NCBI RefSeq assembly: GCF_003336675.1
Contig: NZ_QPII01000002.1
Location: 124,001-188,000, forward strand
DNA from: Billgrantia montanilacus
Lineage (GTDB): Bacteria > Pseudomonadota > Gammaproteobacteria > Pseudomonadales > Halomonadaceae
Length of the DNA stretch: 64,000 nt
Direction of reading: 5' to 3'
A program made the position numbers and the translations under genes. Every line of letters starts with the position of its first letter. Position 1 is the first letter of the stretch. Below, in pieces: positions 53,032-60,855 of this stretch. The notes under the pieces were generated by a model. The model was not told the DNA's origin. It searched no databases and saw only the letters and a program-made list of their open reading frames with translations.

Positions 53032-54219
53032 ATGCCCGACGCCCTGCTGCTGACCCTGTTGGTGGCAGCCCTTGCCATCGGCTGGTGGCTTGGCCGCCGT
53101 GAACGCCGTGGCTTGCGTGATGACGAGTCGACGACATCGCTGTCGCGGGATTACTTCGTAGGGCTGAACTACCTGCTCAACGAAGAGCCGGATCGCGCCA
53201 TCGAGACCTTTGTCGGGGCGCTCGAAGTCAACAGCGAAACGATAGACACCCATATCACCCTGGGTAATCTGTTCCGCACCCGGGGTGAAGCTGATCGCGC
53301 CGTCAAGATACACCAGAACCTGCTGGCCAGGCCGACCCTCACGGCCGCACAGAGTGACCAGGTTCAACTGGAGCTCTCGCGCGATTTTCTCAAACTGGGC
53401 CTGCTCGACCGTGCCGAGCGCCTGTTGCAGCAGCTGATCCGTGAATCCAGTCGCGACGAGATCCGTCATGCCGCCAAGCGCCTGCTGGCCGACCTCTTCG
53501 ACCGGGAAGGCGAATGGCAGGCCGCTTTCGACGTGGCTCACCCCACCCTGACTCGTCAGCACGATGATGTCCGGCGCGCCGCTGCACACTGGCTCTGCGA
53601 ACTGGCCGACCAGGAACGCCACTCCGCCAGCCCCGGGCTGGCTCGAAAGCATTTGCGACAAGCGCTCTCTGTCGATTCAAGCTGCGTTCGGGCCAATCTT
53701 CTGCTAGCGGCCATGGCGCAGGATACCGGCCATTACCGGGACGCCATTCGCCTGTTGATGCGCATTCCCGACCAGGACCTGGAATTTATCCCCACGGTGC
53801 TGGAACCCCTGCACCATGCCTATCAGCTGCTGGGTGACGAAGAAGGATTGGTGGCCCATCTGGAAGGTCTGCTGGAACGCGCCCACTTCACCAGCCTGAT
53901 CATCATGCTGGCCGAGACACAGCGAAGACGCCAAGGCATCCAGTCGGCCATCGATCTGGTCAGCGAGCAGCTCAATCGCTCGCCGAGCCTGGGTGCGCTC
54001 GACTACCTGCTAGACCTCTATCAACACCAGCAGCATGAGCGGGGCTCCCCGGATAGCCGTATCCAACTACTCAAGCAGCACACCCACACCCTGCTCCAGG
54101 CACGCCCTCGTCATCGCTGCGGACGCTGCGGCTTCGCCGGCGAACCGCTGCATTGGCAGTGCCCACGCTGCCGCAGCTGGGGCACGACCCGCCCCATTAC
54201 GGGCATCGAAGGAGAGTGA
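53032..54219 (+). CDS. lapB: Lipopolysaccharide assembly protein LapB
   Basis: A 395-residue protein. An N-terminal membrane anchor (about 2-20) is followed by TPR repeats (FVGLNYLLNEEPDRAIETFV and onward) and a C-terminal rubredoxin-like zinc knuckle with four cysteines (CGRCGFAGEPLHWQCPRC). It recruits FtsH to degrade LpxC and so balances LPS with phospholipid synthesis. It starts immediately after lapA. Confidence 0.97.
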   Translation: MPDALLLTLLVAALAIGWWLGRRERRGLRDDESTTSLSRDYFVGLNYLLNEEPDRAIETFVGALEVNSETIDTHITLGNLFRTRGEADRAVKIHQNLLARPTLTAAQSDQVQLELSRDFLKLGLLDRAERLLQQLIRESSRDEIRHAAKRLLADLFDREGEWQAAFDVAHPTLTRQHDDVRRAAAHWLCELADQERHSASPGLARKHLRQALSVDSSCVRANLLLAAMAQDTGHYRDAIRLLMRIPDQDLEFIPTVLEPLHHAYQLLGDEEGLVAHLEGLLERAHFTSLIIMLAETQRRRQGIQSAIDLVSEQLNRSPSLGALDYLLDLYQHQQHERGSPDSRIQLLKQHTHTLLQARPRHRCGRCGFAGEPLHWQCPRCRSWGTTRPITGIEGE

Positions 54220-54237
54220 CCGACAAGGCAGATCGGC

Positions 54238-54957
54238 TTAGTTCGCCAGCTCCTGCTCGATGGCCTCCAGGGCCGCCATGGGGTCCTCGGCCTGTGTCAC
54301 CGGCCGGCCGACGACCAGGTGGGTACTGCCTGCCGTCATGGCTTGAAGAGGGGTCATGATTCGCCGCTGGTCGTCTGCTGCGGCAAAGCTCGGCCGTATT
54401 CCCGGCGTGACCTTGAGGAAAGTATCACCGCACAGCTCTCGTAACCGTGTCGACTCCTGAGCGGAGCAGACGACGCCAGCCATGCCACTGGCCATGGCTA
54501 ATTGTGCCAGGCGCTCGACCTGTTCCGCGGGAGCCAGGGTCACGCCCACCTCCTGCAGATCCGCGGCCTCCATGCTGGTCAATACCGTCACGGCGATCAG
54601 GTGCGTGGCCAGCCCATGGCGCTCGAGACGCTCTCGCGCCGCCTCCATCATGCGCCGTCCGCCCCCGGCATGGACATTGACCATCCAGACCCCCTGCTCG
54701 GCGGCGGCCTGGACGGCGCCGGCCACCGTATTGGGGATGTCGTGGAACTTGAGGTCCAGGAAAACCTGAAAGCCCCGCCCATGCAGTGCTTCGATCACAT
54801 CCGGACCGCTGCGGGTAAACAGCTCCTTGCCGACCTTGACCCGGCAGCGGGACGGGTCGAGTCGGTCGGCGAGGCAAAGGGCGGCATCGAGCGAAGGATG
54901 ATCCAGGGCGATGATCAGCGGCGAGTCACTAGACACGATGAAGGCTCCAGTCGGCAT
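54238..54957 (-). CDS. pyrF: Orotidine 5'-phosphate decarboxylase
   Basis: A 239-residue TIM-barrel enzyme. The catalytic D-x-K-x2-D is in [16 protein letters not shown]. The N-terminal motif is [15 protein letters not shown], and the phosphate-binding end is KVTPGIRPS and [14 protein letters not shown]. It makes UMP in the last step of pyrimidine synthesis. In many relatives pyrF follows lapB in the same direction. Here it is inverted and converges on it. Confidence 0.97.
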   Translation of the reverse strand: MPTGAFIVSSDSPLIIALDHPSLDAALCLADRLDPSRCRVKVGKELFTRSGPDVIEALHGRGFQVFLDLKFHDIPNTVAGAVQAAAEQGVWMVNVHAGGGRRMMEAARERLERHGLATHLIAVTVLTSMEAADLQEVGVTLAPAEQVERLAQLAMASGMAGVVCSAQESTRLRELCGDTFLKVTPGIRPSFAAADDQRRIMTPLQAMTAGSTHLVVGRPVTQAEDPMAALEAIEQELAN

Positions 54958-55094
54958 CTTGGTTGGATGCCGGGGAGTATATCAGCCCCGTCGATTAACC
55001 GTTCCCCACTACCTGGGCTATGCTCAAATCCAGGGGGAAAGACCACATTGACAGAGCCTGTCTTAGCACTCGACTGATGGACCGGGAGGACTCC

Positions 55095-56246
55095 ATGACC
55101 AGTGACCATCGAATCGGCCCCATCGCCCTGCCCGATAACCGCGCCCGGCGAGTACTCGAATCCTTGCTGGAAGACTCGGGGATCAGCCTTAACGGCGACG
55201 CCCCCTGGGACCCGCAGATATACAACCCCGACTTCTGTGCCAGAATACTCCGCCAGGGCTCATTGGGCCTGGGCGAATCCTACATGGATGGCTGGTGGGA
55301 GTGCGAACGTCTCGACGAACTGGCCAGGCGCCTTCTGCTTCATGGCCTTGGAGAACGTGCCCGCCCACCCTCCGATCGGCTGATGTATCGACTCCAGGCG
55401 GGGCTGATGAATCTTCAGAGCAAGGCGCGCGCCTACATGGTTGGAGAGGCCCACTACGACTTGGGCAACGATCTCTTCGAGCGGATGCTCGACCCCACCA
55501 TGTGCTACTCCTGCGGCTACTGGAAGGAAGCCGATTCCTTGCACGAGGCACAGCTGGCCAAACTGGAGCTCGCCTGCCGCAAGCTCGAGTTACGACCCGG
55601 CATGCGGGTACTCGATATTGGCTGTGGCTGGGGGAGCTTTGCCGAGCACGCCGCCCGACACCATGGGGTCTCCGTCACCGGGATCACCATTTCCCGGGAA
55701 CAGGCTGCCCTGGCCCAACAGCGCTGCTCAGGCCTGCCCGTGGAGATTCATCTCGAGGATTACCGCGATATCGATGGCCGCTTTGACCGCATCGTATCCA
55801 TTGGCATGTTCGAGCATGTGGGACACCGCAACTACCGTGCCTACTTCGAAACCGTCCAACGTGTGCTGGCCGATGATGGCCTTTTCCTGCTTCATACCAT
55901 TGGCTCGAACAGTTCGCACATCACCGTCGACCCCTGGATCGATCGCTATATCTTTCCCAATGGCGTCCTGCCCTCTGCCCGACAGGTGGCGGACGCCAGC
56001 GAAGACTTGCTGTTGATGGAGGATTGGCAGAATTTTGGGCCCGACTATGACACGACCCTGATGGCCTGGTTGAAGAATTTCGAGCACGCCTGGCCAGAGC
56101 TGGCCGAGCGCTACAGCGAACGCACCCACCGCATGTTCCGCTACTATCTTTCGGTATGTGCTGGCGCCTTCCGCGGCAGGGACATGCAGCTCTGGCAGGT
56201 CGTCTTCTCACGCGACCGTGCCAGTCGCTATGACGCCCCGCGCTAA
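55095..56246 (+). CDS. cfa: Cyclopropane-fatty-acyl-phospholipid synthase
   Basis: A 383-residue SAM-dependent methyltransferase from the ATG at 55095 with GGGAGG upstream, close to the 382 residues of the E. coli enzyme. The SAM site is VLDIGCGWGSFAEHAARHHG, and LGESYMDGWWECERLDEL and MFEHVGHRNYRAYFETV are conserved. It adds a methylene bridge to unsaturated membrane acyl chains and is commonly induced in stationary phase or stress. A possible promoter (TATGCT near 55018) precedes it. Confidence 0.97.
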   Translation: MTSDHRIGPIALPDNRARRVLESLLEDSGISLNGDAPWDPQIYNPDFCARILRQGSLGLGESYMDGWWECERLDELARRLLLHGLGERARPPSDRLMYRLQAGLMNLQSKARAYMVGEAHYDLGNDLFERMLDPTMCYSCGYWKEADSLHEAQLAKLELACRKLELRPGMRVLDIGCGWGSFAEHAARHHGVSVTGITISREQAALAQQRCSGLPVEIHLEDYRDIDGRFDRIVSIGMFEHVGHRNYRAYFETVQRVLADDGLFLLHTIGSNSSHITVDPWIDRYIFPNGVLPSARQVADASEDLLLMEDWQNFGPDYDTTLMAWLKNFEHAWPELAERYSERTHRMFRYYLSVCAGAFRGRDMQLWQVVFSRDRASRYDAPR

Positions 56247-56338
56247 GCCAGACTGCGAAGAAGCTCCCCCCTACAATCACTGTCGGCGATTTCCTACAGC
56301 AAGCGCCAGATGATTTACGCTGAGTTACAACGTATATT

Positions 56339-56356
56339 AGCCGTTCACTAACGGCT
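56339..56356 (+). terminator. Small hairpin after cfa
   Basis: AGCCGTT-CACT-AACGGCT, a perfect 7-bp stem about 93 bases after the cfa stop. It is followed by CAGCCTTTG, a weak T-run. Terminator function is possible only. Confidence 0.4.
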
Positions 56357-56460
56357 CAGCCTTTGATCTCGGCGCCTAGCGCCTCGGCTTTTGTCACCCG
56401 TTGAGCCGAAACTATAAGAATGACAGGCCTGCACGCAGCAGGGAACACTAGGACGCCCGC

Positions 56461-57369
56461 ATGACTGAAGAGAACGCCATGACGGGTGGGGGGCTGGATA
56501 TGCCTGGCAACGTTCGTGACTTTACCGAACGGTTGCCCGGCGTCATCTTCCAGTTTCATCGTGGCCTCGATGGCCACATGCATTTCCCCTACCTTGCCGG
56601 TAGCGGTACCAGCCTGCCAGGCATCGACCGCGATGCACTGGGCCAGGATGCACGACATATGCTCGACCGGCTCGATGGCGACGACTATCCGAAGCTGATG
56701 GCCGCCATCGAGCGCTCGGCTCGCTGGCGCGTCCCCATCGCCACCAAGTTCCGTATCCGTTTGCCTCATGGCCGGTGTCGCTGGGTAGCGCTACGCGCGC
56801 AGCCGGAGGATGCCCAGACAGGTGTGCTCTGGCATGGCCTGATGATCGATATCACCGAACAGATGGTGGAGGAGGCACGCCTACGCCGTCTGTCGGATAC
56901 CGACGACCTCACCGGCCTGGCTAACCGCCGCAAGCTGATGGTTCGACTCGCCGAAGAGACGTCGAGATGCAACCGACATGGCTCACCACTGTCGTTGATG
57001 CTCATTGATCTCGATCATTTCAAGCGCGTCAACGACACCTGGGGGCACCTCCAGGGCGACCAGGTACTGATCGAGCTCGCCAAGCTGTGCCGCAAACTGC
57101 TGCGCGAAGAAGATACTATCGCCCGGCTCGGCGGCGAGGAGTTCGCCGTCGTCCTGCCGCTCACCCCTCTTGTCCGCAGCCTACCCCTTGCCGAGCGGCT
57201 GCGACAACGTATTGCCGAACACGCCTTCGGCATCGAGCCCGGACAGATCACCGTCAGCATTGGCCTGGCAGAATACCGGCCTGGCGAACCCCGAGACGTC
57301 CTCATCGAGCGCGCCGACCGCAGTCTTTATGCGGCCAAGCATCTGGGGCGCAATCGAGTCGAGAGCTGA
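56461..57369 (+). CDS. PAS-GGDEF diguanylate cyclase
   Basis: A 302-residue soluble protein. A PAS-like sensor lies at about residues 18-130 (PGVIFQFHRGLDG, then VLWHGLMIDITEQ), and GGDEF at about 138-300. The active motif is GGEEF (ARLGGEEFAVVLP), a functional variant, with the RxxD inhibitory site REED five residues upstream. It should synthesise c-di-GMP under product inhibition. It is the fourth c-di-GMP gene in the window and the only one outside the flagellar region. No sigma-28 site was found. Confidence 0.92.
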   Translation: MTEENAMTGGGLDMPGNVRDFTERLPGVIFQFHRGLDGHMHFPYLAGSGTSLPGIDRDALGQDARHMLDRLDGDDYPKLMAAIERSARWRVPIATKFRIRLPHGRCRWVALRAQPEDAQTGVLWHGLMIDITEQMVEEARLRRLSDTDDLTGLANRRKLMVRLAEETSRCNRHGSPLSLMLIDLDHFKRVNDTWGHLQGDQVLIELAKLCRKLLREEDTIARLGGEEFAVVLPLTPLVRSLPLAERLRQRIAEHAFGIEPGQITVSIGLAEYRPGEPRDVLIERADRSLYAAKHLGRNRVES

Positions 57370-57377
57370 GGCCGAAC

Positions 57378-57992
57378 TCACCGTACCTTGCCACGCCACT
57401 GGAGATAACACAGCAGGCCATGCACCGGCAGATACAGTACCAGTGGCCAGCCCAGCATCAATCCCGCCAGATAGACGAGGGGGGCGAGAGCCTCCTGCTG
57501 CGTGCCGAAGGGTCCATGCACCCAGTTGATGTTGCGCCCGGGCTCGGTGAACAGGAATGTCAACGGAATCACCAGCCAGGTGAGAAGCGTCTGCCAGACC
57601 ATGGCGCGGCGGTCATAACCGAGTTTCAGAACGGCATACCCCGCCACGAGAGGCAGTACCAGATGATAGAGCGACAGCACACGCGCCAATGACGGATGCG
57701 CCGGGTCGAACATGTACTCGGTACCGCCGATCGGATGGAAACCGGCCAGCCACGCCACTCCCACGTCCAGCGCCCAGAAGAGCCCGACCAACACTACGGC
57801 GAGCCACTGCATGGAGAGCAGCAGCCGGCTCTCCGCCCACAGCCCGAACAGGATAAGAAAGCTGGCAAGATTGCATAGCCAGAAGTAGTTCTCCGCCCCC
57901 AGCATGATGGCATAGGCCGGCGCCCAGAACAGAATCCAGGCAGTAAAGAGCAGTTTGAGCCAGAGTGGCAGCCGGAAAATGCGGCGAGGCAT
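57378..57992 (-). CDS. Polytopic membrane protein of unknown function
   Basis: A 204-residue protein with about six membrane helices (for example LWLKLLFTAWILFWAPAYAI, WLAVVLVGLFWALDVGVAWL, LAPLVYLAGLMLGWPLVLYL). Loop motifs such as HPIGGTEYMFDP, LSLYHLVLP and GRNINWVHGP look conserved, but I do not recognise the family. A strong ribosome site (GGAGGG) lies 4 bases before the ATG. TTCAAGCA repeats lie just upstream, on the plus strand. It converges with the GGDEF gene, 8 bases apart. Confidence 0.8.
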   Translation of the reverse strand: MPRRIFRLPLWLKLLFTAWILFWAPAYAIMLGAENYFWLCNLASFLILFGLWAESRLLLSMQWLAVVLVGLFWALDVGVAWLAGFHPIGGTEYMFDPAHPSLARVLSLYHLVLPLVAGYAVLKLGYDRRAMVWQTLLTWLVIPLTFLFTEPGRNINWVHGPFGTQQEALAPLVYLAGLMLGWPLVLYLPVHGLLCYLQWRGKVR

Positions 57993-58003
57993 GGTGCCCT
58001 CCT

Positions 58004-58051
58004 TTCAAGCATGTCATTCAAGCACGCCCTTCATGACTAGTCCTTCAAGCA
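58004..58051. repeat. Three copies of octamer TTCAAGCA upstream of the membrane-protein gene
   Basis: TTCAAGCA occurs at 58004-58011, 58017-58024 and 58044-58051. Read on the minus strand, the copies contain ATG/GTG-CTT-GAA and could encode a 12-codon peptide (MLEGLVMKGVLE) ending just before the ribosome site of the 57378-57992 gene. The same octamer underlies the 14-bp tandem repeat near 12.1 kb. Confidence 0.5.
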
Positions 58052-58133
58052 TAGCGCCTTGATTTATTGACAGGATGTCCGTACCGCCAGAAGGTTGATG
58101 TAGCGCCCCCACCAATCGCCTCAGGAAGATGAC

Positions 58134-58472
58134 ATGGCCCGACTTTCTCGACAGCCCTGCGAAGCCTGCCGTCGCAACGCCCCGACCGTCAGTGAGGCAG
58201 AGATACTGTTGTTCAAACCCGAGGTTCCCCAGTGGCAGATCCTCGAGCGCAATGGCATCATGCAGCTTGAGCGGGTCTTTACCTTCACCGACTTTCGGCA
58301 GGCGCTGGACTTTACCAACCGTGTCGGCGAAATCGCCGAGGCGGCCGATCACCACCCGGCCCTGCTGACCGAATGGGGAAAGGTTACCGTGACCTGGTGG
58401 TCACACAAGATTCAAGGCCTGCACCGCAACGACTTCATACTTGCCGCCAGAACCGACGAGGTAGCGAAATAA
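58134..58472 (+). CDS. phhB: Pterin-4a-carbinolamine dehydratase
   Basis: A 112-residue enzyme from the ATG at 58134, with AGGAAG 6 bases upstream. The N-terminus ([20 protein letters not shown]) and the active-site region [20 protein letters not shown] with the conserved HHP are typical of PhhB. It regenerates the pterin cofactor of phenylalanine hydroxylase. The stop codon abuts the next ATG, so it is coupled to the aminotransferase. The expected phhA is not upstream. Confidence 0.94.
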   Translation: MARLSRQPCEACRRNAPTVSEAEILLFKPEVPQWQILERNGIMQLERVFTFTDFRQALDFTNRVGEIAEAADHHPALLTEWGKVTVTWWSHKIQGLHRNDFILAARTDEVAK

Positions 58473-59660
58473 ATGTTCGAACATATTGAGCGGGTCCCCG
58501 GGGATGCCATCCTCGGCTTGATCGAGGCCTTCAAGAAGGACACCAACCCCCAGAAGGTCGATCTCGGCGTTGGCGTCTACAAGGACGCTCAGGGCAACAC
58601 ACCGGTGATGCGCGCCGTGAAGGAAGCCGAGTCCCTGCTGCTCAAGAACGAGACAACCAAGACCTACATTGGCTCCCACGGCGCTCCCAGCTATGGCGAA
58701 GTGGTCCTGCCGATGGTGCTGGGTGAAGACTCCCCGGTACTCGAGGCAAAGCGTGCCAGCGCAACTCAATCTCCGGGCGGAACGGGCGCCCTCCGCCTGG
58801 CGGCGGACTTCATCGCTCACCAGTTGCCCGGCAAGGATATCTGGGTCAGCGACCCGACCTGGCCAAACCACCTGGGCATCTTTCCCGCCGCGGGCCTGAC
58901 GCTGCACAAGTATCCCTACGTGGATGCCGAGAACCGCCTGGACTTCGACGGAATGCTGAGCGCCTTGAAGTCGATTCCCGAAGGTGATGTGGTGCTGCTG
59001 CACGCCTGCTGCCACAACCCTACCGGTTTTGATCTCTCTCGCGACCAGTGGCAGCAGGTCCTGGAGGTCGTCCACGAGCGCAACCTGCTGCCGCTGATCG
59101 ATTTCGCCTACCAGGGTTTCGGTGAGGGTCTCGACGAGGATGCCTATGGCGTTCGCCTCCTGGCCGAGAACCTCGACGAAGTGATCATCACCAGTTCCTG
59201 CTCAAAGAACTTCGGTATCTACTGCGAACGGACCGGCTGCCTGATCATGGTGGCGAAGAACGCCGAGCAGATGGAGAACGTACGTTCCCAGGTAGCCATC
59301 GTGGCCCGGGAGAACTATTCAAATCCCCCGGCACATGGCGGCGCCATCGTCAGCGAAATCCTTCACTCCGCTGAGCTGTCCGCCGTGTGGCGCGAAGAGC
59401 TGACGGAAATGCGCGATCGCATCAATACGCTGCGTCGTGACTTCGTCGAAGCCCTCAAGCCCTACGGTCTCGATCAGAAGTATGCCTGCGTGGCGGAGCA
59501 GCGGGGGATGTTCTCCTATACCGGCCTGACCCCGGAGCAGGTCGACCGCCTGCGCGACGAGTTCGGCATCTACATGGTTCGCTCGGGCCGCGCCAATGTG
59601 GCGGGTTTCTCGCACGAGAACCTTCCTTACCTGGCCAAGGCAATCGCTGCGGTCAACTGA
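58473..59660 (+). CDS. phhC: Aromatic-amino-acid / aspartate aminotransferase
   Basis: A 395-residue class I PLP enzyme. The PLP lysine lies in SSCSKNFGIYCERTG. Other fold-I signatures are LHACCHNPTGFDLSRDQW and IDFAYQGFGEGLDEDAYGVR, and the substrate-carboxylate Arg is in MVRSGRANVAGFS. Sequence alone cannot separate aspartate from aromatic preference. Coupling to phhB suggests tyrosine/phenylalanine transamination, as in the phhABC operon of Pseudomonas. Confidence 0.92.
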   Translation: MFEHIERVPGDAILGLIEAFKKDTNPQKVDLGVGVYKDAQGNTPVMRAVKEAESLLLKNETTKTYIGSHGAPSYGEVVLPMVLGEDSPVLEAKRASATQSPGGTGALRLAADFIAHQLPGKDIWVSDPTWPNHLGIFPAAGLTLHKYPYVDAENRLDFDGMLSALKSIPEGDVVLLHACCHNPTGFDLSRDQWQQVLEVVHERNLLPLIDFAYQGFGEGLDEDAYGVRLLAENLDEVIITSSCSKNFGIYCERTGCLIMVAKNAEQMENVRSQVAIVARENYSNPPAHGGAIVSEILHSAELSAVWREELTEMRDRINTLRRDFVEALKPYGLDQKYACVAEQRGMFSYTGLTPEQVDRLRDEFGIYMVRSGRANVAGFSHENLPYLAKAIAAVN

Positions 59661-59691
59661 TAGCGGCGCCGAGCACGACACCTGAAGGGAC

Positions 59692-59715
59692 GGTGCCCCA
59701 GGGAACCGGGGCACC
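59692..59715 (+). terminator. Hairpin after the aminotransferase gene
   Basis: GGTGCCCC-AGGGAACC-GGGGCACC, a perfect 8-bp GC-rich stem 31 bases after the stop. There is no T-run, so it may act with Rho or as an RNA stabiliser. Confidence 0.5.
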
Positions 59716-59769
59716 ATCCACCCAGCCGCGTTAACCAGCGCCGCCTTTTCTCATCCTCCCGCACGGGAT

Positions 59770-60510
59770 TCAGTGTCTGCCAAACAGTGGCCGTATGTTG
59801 TCTATGAGGTAACGGTCGTCGAAGTCGGCCATCTCCTTCAATGCCTTCAAATCCGGAATCGTCACGACATGTCGTTCACGAAAGACCAGCCCTTCATCAC
59901 TGAGGGCTGTCAGGGTGCGACTGACGTGAACCGGACTGAGTCCGAGCAGGTCCGCCAGTAGCTCCTGGGACAACGGCAAGCGAAAGCTGTCGTGCCCATC
60001 GGCTTGTGTCTGCCTCAGGCGCTGGTAGGTCTCGAGCAGGAAGTGTGCGAGTTTCTGCTTTGCATTGCGCCGAGCCAGATTGACCAGGCGCTCCGTGATC
60101 AACACCTGCTGGCGGCTGGAAATGGCGAACATAATGGTGGTCAGGGTCATCGACTGGCGGAAGAGATCCAATACATGCTGATGAGGGAAATAGCACACAA
60201 CACCATCCTCGGCCATCTTCACTCCGGCCAGGCGCTGGGAGAAGGCAAATTCGCGTAGGCCGATGATATCGCCCGGCAAGAACAGTTCGAGGATCTGTCG
60301 GGTACCGTTCTCAAGGATACGGTAGGAGTAGGCCCAGCCACGACTCAGGGTGCAGAATTCGTTGGCGCCATCCCGCTCTTCCCAGAGCTGGGTGCCTGCC
60401 TTGATTCGTACCGGACTTTTTTCCAGCTCAAGCAACAACTCCTCGTCTTTCCGGGACAAGTCATAGTAGTAGCTGAAATGACGCACGATACAGCTATCCA
60501 GGTGCTTCAC
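59770..60510 (-). CDS. Crp/Fnr family transcriptional regulator
   Basis: A 246-residue protein from GTG 60510, which has GGGGGAG 6 bases upstream. Longer starts up to 60591 are possible. The cNMP-binding-like barrel (about 25-145) includes FLPGDIIGLREFAFSQRLAG. The C-terminal winged helix has LPLSQELLADLLGLSPVHVS and TLTALSDEGLVF. The Fnr-type iron-sulphur cysteines are absent. The effector and targets are unknown. It is divergent from the permease gene, which it could regulate. Confidence 0.9.
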   Translation of the reverse strand: MKHLDSCIVRHFSYYYDLSRKDEELLLELEKSPVRIKAGTQLWEERDGANEFCTLSRGWAYSYRILENGTRQILELFLPGDIIGLREFAFSQRLAGVKMAEDGVVCYFPHQHVLDLFRQSMTLTTIMFAISSRQQVLITERLVNLARRNAKQKLAHFLLETYQRLRQTQADGHDSFRLPLSQELLADLLGLSPVHVSRTLTALSDEGLVFRERHVVTIPDLKALKEMADFDDRYLIDNIRPLFGRH

Positions 60511-60855
60511 CTTCACTCCCCCTCGTTTGAAACAATGGGCAGACCATGCTCGCAAGCTCAAGGACATGGGCGGCAGCCCCAACCGAGCCATCGGCTTGGC
60601 TAGCCGACCGAGCCATCTGAATCATTAAGCAGCCACAGCACATGGACGTTTCAGATTGCCACGAATGTACTTTCTCCTTTGTAAACCGCAACTTCAGTAA
60701 CGTCCAGCATATCGTGACTGGAACCACTCCATTCATCATTCAACGAGCACTCGCTCCGTTTACGGCTACGTCTAAAGCAGGCTTGACCAATCAGTCAGAT
60801 TGGCATCAGACTGTCAGCTGCCTTGTATACAACCCCATAACAGAAGAGGCTCACC
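60511..60855. promoter_or_regulatory. Divergent control region with two palindromes
   Basis: This 345-base stretch between the Crp/Fnr-type gene and the permease gene has no convincing gene. Two symmetrical sites lie near the permease: CCAATC-AGTCA-GATTGG at 60787-60803 and the perfect palindrome TTGTATACAA at 60823-60832, which resembles operators of GntR-type repressors. A ribosome site (AGAGG) precedes the permease ATG. Confidence 0.5.

Noticed and set aside
60592..60855. A purine riboswitch before the NCS2-type permease
   Set aside because: No aptamer-like three-way junction could be recognised. Only short DNA palindromes are visible.
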